Origin: Eggerthellaceae bacterium UBA5906
GTDB taxonomy: Bacteria > Actinomycetota > Coriobacteriia > Coriobacteriales > Eggerthellaceae
Assembly: GCA_002431805.1 (NCBI GenBank)
Contig: DJEE01000018.1
Coordinates: forward strand, 1 to 5,212
Direction of reading: 5' to 3'
Length of the DNA stretch: 5,212 bases
Shown: positions 1 to 5,212 of the stretch, piece by piece
Numbering within the stretch: position 1 is the stretch's first letter
Layout: each line of letters starts with the position of its first letter
The notes under the pieces: model-generated
The model's input: the letters and a program-made list of their open reading frames with translations, nothing else
What the model was told of the DNA's origin: nothing
Databases searched by the model: none
Program-made: the position numbers and the translations under genes

Positions 1-1364
1 GCATTCATGGGCGTGCGGATATCGTGCGCCATGCGCGAAAGGAACTCGGTTTTCGCCTCGTTGGCACGATTCGTTTCCTCGGCAATTGCAACCAGGTTTT
101 CTTCGCGGCGTTTCGTGTCGCTGATTAGGCGCGTGGTAAGCAGCACGTTTGTTACCTCACCCGCCGCGTCGCGCTTTTTCGCAATGAAGCGCACCATCTG
201 CCAGCTGCCATCATTGGCGCGGTATTCCGCAGCCACCGTGTCATCACTACGCAAGCGGTCGCGCAGCGTGGACAGGTCGAAGAAGCATCGAACCGACGCT
301 TGGTGGTCGGCAACAACAATGTTGTCAAGCACGTTAGCAAGCATTTCCGACGCCACGCCGGCCCGCCCGGTCAGGCGATGCACCTCGCCGTCGCTTGACA
401 CTTCATCATAGTGGTCTTTCCGCAGGTCAATACGATAAATGGAAGAGTACGTTTTGCTGATGGCCGACAAAATCTCATTGGAAAGCCGCGCATCGGCAAG
501 CGCACGTTCCGTTTCAGCCTGGCGCTCATGTTCGCGCGCAAGAATATCGTCCAGGTAATGAAACGCCATAAGCGCCGTAAATTCGCTCTGCGTGTGCCGC
601 ACGCGAATAACCTGCATCTCGAACACCATTTTGCCTTCGACGTTAGGGCGGCGGCAATGATACCGGAACGTGGCGCGCTCATCGGTAAGCAACAGCCGCC
701 TTAGATGGTCGGCGCTCACCCACTGCATAAACGCAGGCACCGTTTCCGGCGCAACATTGGCCTGCGCATACCGCACCGTTGCCGCTTTGAAGTCATACAC
801 GCTGCCTACCGGGCCAAATAAGTCAGACGCCATAGATGATGGTGTAAGCTTCAGCACTTCCATGGTGTTAGCGTTCAAGTCAAGGTGATACACAGCCGTG
901 TAGTCAAGCGTGAGTTTGTCAAGGATACGCTTGTCTTGGCGAATGTTCTTCAGCGCCACACGCAGCTTTTCCGTTTGCTCGGCACGGTCAACGGTTTCCT
1001 GCTTGATGTCGCGCAGCATGCACGTACAATAGCCGCGCTCGTGCGTAGGACACACCGAAACGCGGAAGTAGACACCTGTGGCCGCATGCACTTCGGCATG
1101 CTCAACGGGCTTGCCGCCAAACGCCGGTGCCGAATAACGCTGCACCCATTCCGTGCTTCGCTCGGGAAATATCTCGGAAAAACGATGACCTACTACCGCG
1201 TTGCGCGCAAGACCCTGCGCCTGGGCAAACGCGTCGTTAGCGTACGCAAACGTCCAGTCAACAGGAGTGCCATGCTCGTCGCATTCAACATGCGCAACGG
1301 AAAACGGCATGGGGTTGTAGTCGAACATATCGACAGAAAAAGCTTTTGCATCGAATTCGGCCAC
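1..1364 (-). CDS. PAS-domain sensor histidine kinase, N-terminal part (cut by window edge)
   Basis: The frame is open from a GTG at 1364 to the left edge, giving 454 residues without a stop. The last residues visible contain the histidine-kinase H-box (FLSRMAHDIRTPMN), which puts the phosphoacceptor histidine at residue 447, preceded by a helical stretch rich in Glu, Ala and Arg. Three sensory modules precede it. Residues about 15-120 form a clear PAS domain (FAYANDAFAQAQGL, then GHRFSEIFPE, and a closing CTCMLRDIK). Residues about 150-270 and 300-415 are PAS-like and resemble each other at their starts (DYTAVYHLDL and TYSSIYRIDL). They are joined by charged, probably coiled-coil linkers (about 122-148 and 275-297). 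I see no membrane span or signal peptide, so a soluble cytoplasmic sensor is likely. The ATPase domain and any receiver domain lie outside the window. The start is supported by AGAGGGGG four bases upstream and by an in-frame TAG 16 codons before it. The ligand cannot be read from sequence. Confidence 0.9.
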   Translation of the reverse strand, partial: MAEFDAKAFSVDMFDYNPMPFSVAHVECDEHGTPVDWTFAYANDAFAQAQGLARNAVVGHRFSEIFPERSTEWVQRYSAPAFGGKPVEHAEVHAATGVYFRVSVCPTHERGYCTCMLRDIKQETVDRAEQTEKLRVALKNIRQDKRILDKLTLDYTAVYHLDLNANTMEVLKLTPSSMASDLFGPVGSVYDFKAATVRYAQANVAPETVPAFMQWVSADHLRRLLLTDERATFRYHCRRPNVEGKMVFEMQVIRVRHTQSEFTALMAFHYLDDILAREHERQAETERALADARLSNEILSAISKTYSSIYRIDLRKDHYDEVSSDGEVHRLTGRAGVASEMLANVLDNIVVADHQASVRCFFDLSTLRDRLRSDDTVAAEYRANDGSWQMVRFIAKKRDAAGEVTNVLLTTRLISDTKRREENLVAIAEETNRANEAKTEFLSRMAHDIRTPMN

Positions 1365-1368
1365 GCAG

Positions 1369-1376
1369 CCCCCTCT
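1369..1376 (-). promoter_or_regulatory. Ribosome binding site of the histidine kinase
   Basis: On the minus strand AGAGGGGG lies four bases before the GTG at 1364. It favours this GTG over another in-frame GTG nine codons upstream, which has no comparable purine run before it. Confidence 0.6.
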
Positions 1377-1640
1377 GCCTTGATTGCGCACGCAATTATC
1401 GCGGTCATACTAAAGTAATCATACCGCGCCAGTGGGTATTCTGCGCGGAATTTTACAAACCGGGTCTAACTTATCGAGCAATGGGAACAACGCCGCAGCG
1501 CGGCTTCTGTTTTCGCGGCGCCGTACGCCGCTTCCCGCTTCCGCGTCGCTGCACGCCGCATTCCGCGAAGCGTCTCGCCCGAAAACGGCCAAAACGCGTT
1601 GGATCCTGCATCTCGCCAGCCCATGCAACAAGAAACAGCG

Positions 1641-1763
1641 ATACGTTTGGATTTTAATCCGACTCTCCGCTATAGCCTTGCATGATAGGTTTACGTTTTC
1701 CCAGGTCACGTGCTTTCTCCTGATGGTCGGCACCACACGCAAGACATTAAAATCCAAACGTAT
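1641..1763. repeat. Perfect 18-bp inverted repeat flanking an 87-bp segment
   Basis: ATACGTTTGGATTTTAAT at 1641-1658 is repeated exactly in inverted orientation at 1746-1763. The 87 bases between them have no obvious coding content. The arms stop sharply at both ends: the next pairs outward and inward do not match. The loop is too long for a terminator. The arms are AT-rich compared with the GC-rich DNA around them. Possible readings are a small MITE-like element with 18-bp terminal repeats, a DNA segment inverted by a site-specific recombinase, or paired sites for a dimeric regulator. I see no clear target-site duplication (flanks AACAGCG and GCAATTT) and no recombinase gene in the window, so I cannot choose between them. 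The repeat itself is certain; its function is not. Confidence 0.9.
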
Positions 1764-1847
1764 GCAATTTTCTCTGCCGACAGAGCCGCGGAACGCTAGG
1801 TTTCCAAGTCCCAAACGCCCACAAGCCCCCTGCGCGGGCATTCTTAC

Positions 1848-1878
1848 TTGACCTGGAGTGTACTCCATGGTGTTGTAT
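1848..1878 (+). promoter_or_regulatory. MerR/NmlR-like operator-promoter of the aldo/keto reductase
   Basis: TTGACC (1848-1853) matches the -35 consensus at five of six positions. A dyad, TGGAGT-GT-ACTCCA (1854-1867), follows at once, and the outer C1852/G1869 pair extends it after one mismatch. The best -10 candidate, TTGTAT (1873-1878), is weak and lies after a 19-bp spacer. A long spacer filled by a dyad is the layout of promoters activated by MerR-family regulators, and the TGGAGT/ACTCCA half-sites resemble those I recall for the NmlR/AdhR aldehyde- and electrophile-responsive subgroup. Transcription would start near 1885, leaving a leader of about 35 bases before the ATG at 1919. With a 17-bp spacer the -10 would be TGTTGT, also poor, so an activator is plausible. 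No MerR gene is in the window. Confidence 0.55.
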
Positions 1879-1907
1879 GGGAGCAACAAGACGAGAACAC
1901 ACTACAC

Positions 1908-1913
1908 AAGGAG
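1908..1913 (+). promoter_or_regulatory. Ribosome binding site of the aldo/keto reductase
   Basis: AAGGAG lies five bases upstream of the ATG at 1919. It decides the start: the in-frame ATG at 1877 lies in the predicted -10 region and has no such site. Confidence 0.85.
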
Positions 1914-1918
1914 CGATC

Positions 1919-3016
1919 ATGCAGTATCGCACACTGCCGCACGGCGGCGAAAGCATCAGCGTTGTGGGCATGGGGGCCGGCAGCCTGCACAATTCCAGCG
2001 AATCTGAAGTCGAACGCATCGTGGATGAGGCCATCGACGCCGGCATCAACTTGTTCGACTTCATCCCCAGTAAGGCCGAGCCGCTTGAGCCTATGGCGCG
2101 CGCCATCGCCCGACACCGCGCTGACGTGCACATGCAAATCCACATAGGCGCATGTTACAGCACCGGCAGCTACGGCTGGACAACTTCGGCGCCGAAGGCC
2201 ATCCGCGAGTTCGAGCAACGCCTAGCGCTGCTGAGCACCGATTACGCTGACTTCGGGTTTATCCATTGCATCGATGAAGACGCCGACCTCGACCGCGTAA
2301 TGAACGGCGGCATTTGGGATTACGCGCAAAAGCGCAAAGCCGACGGCACCATTCGCCACCTGGCGTTTTCCACGCACAGCACGCATATTGCACGCCGCCT
2401 GCTAGCAACGGGCGCGTTCGACTTGGCCATGTTCAGCATCAACCCCATGTACGACTACACAAACGAGTCGAGCTACGGCAAAGGCGAAACGTCTGACCGC
2501 GCTCAGCTGTACCGGCAGTTCGAGCAAGCCGGCGTAGGCGTTTCGGTCATGAAGGCGTTTGCCGGCGGCCAGCTGCTCAATGCCGCGGAAAGCCCGTTCG
2601 GCATTGCGCTTACCCAGCACCAGTGCATGCAGTATGCGCTAGACCGCCCCGGCGTGCTGTCGGTGCTGCCCGGCATCCGCAGCGAAAGCGACCTGCGCAC
2701 CGCGCTGGCATTTTTGGACGCCGCGCCCGAAGCGCGCGACTACAGCGTGCTTGGCAGCGTGACGCCAAAGTCCACCAACCCCGCCTGCGTGTACTGCAAC
2801 CACTGCCAGCCCTGCCCCGCCGGCTTGGAAATCGGGCTGATCAACAAGTACTACGACCTCACCCGCCAAGGCGACGAAATGGCCCGCGACCACTATCGCA
2901 ACCTGCAGGCGCACGCCAGCGATTGCACCAGCTGCGGTCACTGTGACAAACGCTGCCCCTTCAGCGTAAGCCAATCAGCCCGCATGCAAGAAATAGCCGC
3001 CTACTTCGACGAATAG
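1919..3016 (+). CDS. Aldo/keto reductase-family protein with C-terminal 4Fe-4S clusters
   Basis: The protein has 365 residues. Residues 1-270 form an aldo/keto reductase TIM barrel: the N-terminal strand and turn (YRTLPHGG...ISVVGMGAGS), the helix followed by AGINLFDF, DYADFGFIH, and later GTIRHLAFSTH, GVSVMKAFAGGQLL and VLSVLPGIRS. The C-terminal part carries two cysteine motifs: C290-x2-C293-x2-C296-x2-C299-P and C336-x2-C339-x2-C342-x3-C346-P. These are expected to bind two [4Fe-4S] clusters, so the protein is probably a cytoplasmic redox enzyme of anaerobic metabolism. Of the usual Asp-Tyr-Lys-His tetrad, Asp47 and His116 can be placed. The Tyr position (five after Asp47) is Lys52, and the Lys position seems to be His75 (IHIGACY). 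I recall a clostridial subgroup with a similar HIGS motif, so this may be a family trait rather than decay. Substrate and electron partner are unknown. The gene is single and converges with the transporter. Confidence 0.92.
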   Translation: MQYRTLPHGGESISVVGMGAGSLHNSSESEVERIVDEAIDAGINLFDFIPSKAEPLEPMARAIARHRADVHMQIHIGACYSTGSYGWTTSAPKAIREFEQRLALLSTDYADFGFIHCIDEDADLDRVMNGGIWDYAQKRKADGTIRHLAFSTHSTHIARRLLATGAFDLAMFSINPMYDYTNESSYGKGETSDRAQLYRQFEQAGVGVSVMKAFAGGQLLNAAESPFGIALTQHQCMQYALDRPGVLSVLPGIRSESDLRTALAFLDAAPEARDYSVLGSVTPKSTNPACVYCNHCQPCPAGLEIGLINKYYDLTRQGDEMARDHYRNLQAHASDCTSCGHCDKRCPFSVSQSARMQEIAAYFDE

Positions 3017-3102
3017 CACAGGATAAAACAGATGCGGGGCAACCCGATTCGTCGCCGCACCGTACTCTCGACGCCATACCCAATCCCACATCCGTACATA
3101 AA

Positions 3103-3139
3103 AAAGCGCTCGCAAAGCAACAAGCTTCGCGAGCGCTTT
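3103..3139 (-). terminator. Stem-loop terminator between convergent genes
   Basis: AAAGCGCTCGC (3103-3113) pairs exactly with GCGAGCGCTTT (3129-3139). Past one A/C mismatch, AAGC (3115-3118) pairs with GCTT (3124-3127) around the loop AACAA. On the minus strand the stem is followed by TTTTTTAT, a good Rho-independent tail, and it begins 20 bases after the transporter stop codon. On the plus strand the tail is only TTTCATTT, so it could also stop AKR transcription (stop at 3016), but less strongly. Confidence 0.9.
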
Positions 3140-3159
3140 CATTTCGCCAGCTCAACGCA

Positions 3160-4587
3160 TTACGCAAGCCCCAGCCACACACTCACTTTCGGCGCATACC
3201 CCATCACGAAGATGATGATGATCATGGCGGGGATGCCGTACTTCAGCCACAGGCGCGTCCAGCGCGGGAACTTCACGCCCTCGCCGGCATCGGCCTCGGC
3301 CAAAAACTTCTCCCAGCCCCAGCCTTTGCGCGTGGTGCAGAACAGTACGAACAGCAAGCTGCCCAACGGCAACATGTTGTTGGACACGATGAAGTCCTCG
3401 ATGGATTGGATGTCACCGATGGCCGGGATGGTCGCGCCCGACAGCACGTTGAAACCCAGCGCGCACGGCAGCGAAAGCACCAGCACCAGCACGCCGTTGA
3501 CCAGCACGGCACGCTTGCGCGACATGTTCCATTCGTCCATAGTCCAGCTGATCAGGTTCTCGAACACCGCGATGACCGTGGACAGCGACGCGAACGCCAT
3601 GAACACGAAGAACAGGCAGCCCCACACGTTGCCCAGCGGCATCTGCCCGAACACCACCGGCAACGTCACGAACACCAGCGATGGCCCCTGATCAGGCGAA
3701 ACGCCGTACGCAAAGCATGCGGGGAAGATGATAAGGCCCGCTAGGATGGCAACCACCGTGTTCAGCGCCGTCACCGACACGGCCTCGCCCGTCAGGCTGC
3801 GCTCGCGGCCGATGCGCGAGCCGAAGATCTCCATGGCGGCAATGCCCAGCGACAGGCTGAAAAACGCCTGGCCCATGGCAGCGTACACGGCCTCACCGAA
3901 CGTGGACCATCCGTCGGTGAACAGGCGGCCGAAATCGGGCACCAGATAAAACGCGATGCCCTCAGCTGCACCCGGCAGCGTGACCGCACGAATGCACAGC
4001 GCAATCATCACCACGAACAGCGCAGCCATCATCACCTTCGTGATGCGCTCGACGCCTTTCTGAAGCCCCAGGCTGCACACCAAAAAGCCCAGAACAACAG
4101 CCACAACCATCCAGCCGATCAGCGCCACCGGGTCAGCCAACATGCCGTTGAACGCTTGGCCGGCGAACGTCGCGTCCGCGCCGTTGAACATGCCCGACGC
4201 CATCTGCGGCACATACGAAATCATCCAACCGCACACCGTGGTGTAGAACATCATCAAGATCATGCAGCCGATGTAGCCCCACCAGCTGAACCAATGCCAC
4301 TTGCCGCTAGGTTGCAGCTTGTCAAACGCTTGCGCCGCCGAACGTTGGCTGGCGCGGCCCACGGCAAACTCCATCACCATAACGGGCAAGCCTAAAATCA
4401 CCAGGAAAATAAGGTACAGCAGCACAAACGCTGCGCCGCCGTACTCGCCGGTGATGTATGGGAAACGCCACACGTTGCCCAATCCAATGGCGCACCCGGC
4501 GCTAATCAAAATAAAGCCCAGGCGAGACGCGAAATGCTCGCGCGGAGCCGCCGCCCCCGAAGCTGCCTGAGGTTTGCTCTCGGCCAT
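3160..4587 (-). CDS. Sodium-dependent transporter, NSS (SLC6/LeuT) family
   Basis: The 475-residue product is a membrane protein with about 11 hydrophobic spans (near 24-45, 51-73, 98-124, 155-173, 182-203, 232-256, 269-295, 321-346, 359-380, 400-418 and 448-467), the usual count for bacterial NSS proteins. The signature GLGNVWRFPY is in TM1 (residues 35-44). By comparison with LeuT, Asn38 should help bind Na1, Ser336/Thr337 of FASLST in TM8 should help bind Na2, and GQAFFSLSLG (239-248) is the unwound part of TM6. Family members couple Na+ entry to uptake of amino acids or related compounds; I cannot name the substrate. The ATG at 4587 is chosen because GAAAGGGA (4601-4594) lies six bases before it; the ATG at 4593 touches that site, and the frame extending to 4701 would begin about at the predicted transcription start. 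The gene is single, ends in a strong terminator and is divergent from the B6 kinase. Confidence 0.95.
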   Translation of the reverse strand: MAESKPQAASGAAAPREHFASRLGFILISAGCAIGLGNVWRFPYITGEYGGAAFVLLYLIFLVILGLPVMVMEFAVGRASQRSAAQAFDKLQPSGKWHWFSWWGYIGCMILMMFYTTVCGWMISYVPQMASGMFNGADATFAGQAFNGMLADPVALIGWMVVAVVLGFLVCSLGLQKGVERITKVMMAALFVVMIALCIRAVTLPGAAEGIAFYLVPDFGRLFTDGWSTFGEAVYAAMGQAFFSLSLGIAAMEIFGSRIGRERSLTGEAVSVTALNTVVAILAGLIIFPACFAYGVSPDQGPSLVFVTLPVVFGQMPLGNVWGCLFFVFMAFASLSTVIAVFENLISWTMDEWNMSRKRAVLVNGVLVLVLSLPCALGFNVLSGATIPAIGDIQSIEDFIVSNNMLPLGSLLFVLFCTTRKGWGWEKFLAEADAGEGVKFPRWTRLWLKYGIPAMIIIIFVMGYAPKVSVWLGLA

Positions 4588-4680
4588 TTCCATTCCCTTT
4601 CTTGCAATAAGCCCGCGACGCACGCGAAACCCAAACCTCAACGAATCAAATGCCAACGTCAGTTGCCATAACAAAACATC

Positions 4681-4699
4681 GCGTCTGCAAAGCAGACGC
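4681..4699 (-). promoter_or_regulatory. Stem-loop at predicted 5' end of transporter mRNA
   Basis: GCGTCTGC (4681-4688) and GCAGACGC (4692-4699) form a perfect 8-bp stem with a three-base loop. On the minus strand it comes directly after the predicted start point near 4701, so it would cap a leader of about 113 bases. It may protect the mRNA 5' end. A terminator or attenuator is less likely, because only a broken T-rich stretch (GATGTTTTGTTAT) follows. Confidence 0.6.
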
Positions 4700-4707
4700 A
4701 AGATGGG

Positions 4708-4713
4708 ATTGTA
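4708..4713 (-). promoter_or_regulatory. -10 box candidate for the transporter
   Basis: TACAAT on the minus strand matches TATAAT at five of six positions. No good -35 box lies at 16-18 bp; the upstream G/T-rich DNA offers only partial words such as TTTGGG at 15 bp. Placement about 120 bases before the start codon and directly before a stem-loop fits a transcription start near 4701. Confidence 0.4.
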
Positions 4714-4812
4714 CCACTATCGAAATGCCCCAAACCCCAAGCCGCCTTACCCTTCCCCATCGCCGCTACGCTTCCGGCGCAATGAGTCCCCGTGCCGATG
4801 CAAGTTTTGGCA

Positions 4813-4904
4813 CTAGTGAGAACTGCCGCTTTCGCCCGTATTCAGAAAACAGAGTTAGCGAGAAACGAAAGGGTCATCGCGCTTCTCACTAGCCTTGTTT
4901 TCTG
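4813..4904. repeat. Two interleaved inverted repeats
   Basis: CTAGTGAGAA (4813-4822) pairs with TTCTCACTAG (4883-4892), and CAGAAAACA (4843-4851) pairs with TGTTTTCTG (4896-4904). The order is A, B, A', B', so the two pairings interlock as in an H-type pseudoknot if transcribed, or form overlapping dyads in DNA. The first pair includes two of the TTCTCACT octamers. Neither predicted promoter transcribes through it, so a DNA-level role is slightly more likely. Confidence 0.6.
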
Positions 4905-4994
4905 CAACCAAGCACCCTCCGCATGCCCGCCGTCACACGCGGGGTTTCTCACTCCCCTCAAACTTTGCATCGAGCCGGGCATTCCATTCTCACT
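4815..4994. repeat. Octamer TTCTCACT present four times
   Basis: TTCTCACT occurs on the plus strand at 4883-4890, 4946-4953 and 4987-4994, and on the minus strand at 4822-4815. The copies share a C-rich tail: TAGCC, CCCC, CCTGCC and AGTGCC follow the octamer. Four copies within 180 bp, all between divergent promoters, suggest binding sites for a regulator. No known motif is recognised. Confidence 0.55.
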
Positions 4995-5045
4995 CCTGCC
5001 AAAAACAGCAACGCGCAACGTCGCCGCACGCGCAAACGCTTACCT

Positions 5046-5051
5046 TATAAT
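5046..5051 (+). promoter_or_regulatory. -10 box of the B6 kinase gene
   Basis: An exact TATAAT lies 35 bases upstream of the GTG at 5087, giving a start near 5058 and a leader of about 29 bases. No -35 match is present at 16-18 bp (the DNA there is GCCGCA-like), so activation by a bound regulator is possible; the TTCTCACT copies lie 50-160 bases upstream. Confidence 0.6.
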
Positions 5052-5086
5052 GATGCAGAATCTAACCAGCCCGAAGAAAGACGCTC

Positions 5087-5212
5087 GTGAGCATCAACAA
5101 ACCCGCCGGCGCCGCCGCGCCTAACCATAACAACCAAAAGAAAATCGCGCTTATCAATGACCTTACCGGTTTCGGCCGCTGCTCGGTTGCAGTGCAGCTG
5201 CCCGTCATCTCG
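5087..5212 (+). CDS. Pyridoxamine/pyridoxal kinase-like protein, N-terminal part (cut by window edge)
   Basis: Only the first 42 residues are visible. After a Pro/Ala/Asn-rich tail of about 19 residues comes IALINDLTGFGRCSVAVQLPVIS. This matches the first strand and substrate loop that I know from pyridoxamine kinases of Gram-positive anaerobes (typically IHDLSGFGKCSLTVALPVIS). These enzymes belong to the ribokinase-like fold and use ATP to phosphorylate pyridoxal, pyridoxamine or pyridoxine in the salvage route to PLP. The start is well fixed: an in-frame TAA lies at 5063-5065, no other start codon follows it before the GTG at 5087, and GAAAG (5076-5080) lies six bases upstream. The N-terminal tail is longer than I expect for the family and its role is unknown. 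The ATP-binding and catalytic residues are beyond the edge, so the exact substrate class is inferred from this one motif. Confidence 0.8.
   Translation, partial: MSINKPAGAAAPNHNNQKKIALINDLTGFGRCSVAVQLPVIS

Larger units (their letters stand above)
1365..1847. other. Divergent intergenic region without a convincing gene
   Basis: This stretch separates the minus-strand kinase from the promoter of the plus-strand aldo/keto reductase. Open frames exist on both strands (plus 1432-1851, minus 1419-1889), but their products are Arg/Pro/Ala-rich, match no family I recognise and overlap each other almost completely, as expected of chance frames in GC-rich DNA. The minus-strand frame would also start upstream of the AKR promoter elements. 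For the kinase, the only promoter-like words I see on the minus strand are TAAAAT (1455-1450) and TAGTAT (1412-1407 region). Neither has a good -35 box. The main structured element is the 18-bp inverted repeat described separately. Confidence 0.6.
4588..5086. other. Divergent control region between transporter and B6 kinase
   Basis: This stretch of about 500 bases has no convincing gene. A plus-strand frame (4792-5124) has no recognisable product, lacks a clear ribosome binding site and runs out of frame into the kinase gene. It holds a transporter -10 box and leader stem-loop on the left, a repeat-rich middle (4809-4994) and the kinase promoter on the right. Confidence 0.6.

Noticed and set aside
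1773..1786. Short hairpin CTCTG-CCGA-CAGAG downstream of the 18-bp repeat
   Set aside because: Only five pairs and no T-run after it on either strand, so not a credible terminator.
1432..1851. Plus-strand open frame of 139 codons in the same region
   Set aside because: Arg/Pro/Ser-rich composition, no domain, runs across both arms of the 18-bp inverted repeat and up to the AKR -35 box.
1419..1889. Minus-strand open frame of 156 codons in the divergent intergenic region
   Set aside because: Arg-rich product without any recognisable family, no good ribosome binding site, crosses the AKR promoter and fully overlaps an equally long plus-strand frame; most likely chance.
1877..1918. Upstream in-frame ATG that would lengthen the AKR by 14 residues
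   Set aside because: It overlaps the predicted -10 box, has no ribosome binding site, and AAGGAG is ideally placed for the ATG at 1919; the family normally begins at MxYRxL.
3273..3744. Several open frames opposite or within the transporter gene
   Set aside because: Typical His/Arg-rich or Cys/Arg-rich shadow frames of a GC-rich membrane-protein gene; the NSS frame accounts for the region.
4588..4701. N-terminal extension of the transporter by 38 residues
   Set aside because: Begins about at the predicted transcription start, includes the leader stem-loop, and the Arg-rich sequence does not resemble NSS N-termini; the ATG at 4587 has a well-spaced site.
4792..5124. Plus-strand open frame of 110 codons before the B6 kinase
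   Set aside because: No family, no clear ribosome binding site, covers the repeat region and the -10 box, and enters the kinase gene out of frame.

Overview
The window is a moderately GC-rich bacterial chromosomal segment with two complete genes and two genes cut by the window edges. From left to right these are: the N-terminal part of a PAS-domain sensor histidine kinase (minus strand, running off the left edge), a complete aldo/keto reductase-family protein with two C-terminal [4Fe-4S] cluster motifs (plus), a complete NSS-family sodium-dependent transporter (minus), and the first 42 codons of a pyridoxamine/pyridoxal kinase-like protein (plus, running off the right edge). The iron-sulfur AKR, the style of the tandem-PAS kinase and the codon choice recall anaerobic gut Actinobacteria of the Eggerthellaceae (Coriobacteriia). 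That is an inference from protein style, and anaerobic Firmicutes carry similar families.

Layout: bases 1-1364 hold the kinase. Bases 1365-1918 are a long divergent intergenic region with no convincing gene. It contains a perfect 18-bp inverted repeat (arms 1641-1658 and 1746-1763) and, just upstream of the AKR, a TTGACC box followed by a dyad in a 19-bp spacer, which looks like a MerR/NmlR-type operator-promoter. The AKR (1919-3016) and the transporter (3160-4587) converge on a shared stem-loop terminator (3103-3139). Bases 4588-5086 separate the divergent transporter and kinase genes. This region holds a transporter -10 box with a stem-loop at the predicted 5' end of its mRNA, an octamer (TTCTCACT) present four times, two interleaved inverted repeats, and an exact TATAAT box ahead of the vitamin B6 kinase gene.

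The genes do not form one operon; each appears to have its own promoter. No CRISPR, rRNA, tRNA, insertion sequence or recombinase gene is visible. The most interesting content is in the two intergenic regions rather than in a novel gene system: the MerR-like operator, the candidate invertible or MITE-like 123-bp segment, and the repeat-rich control region between transporter and B6 kinase.
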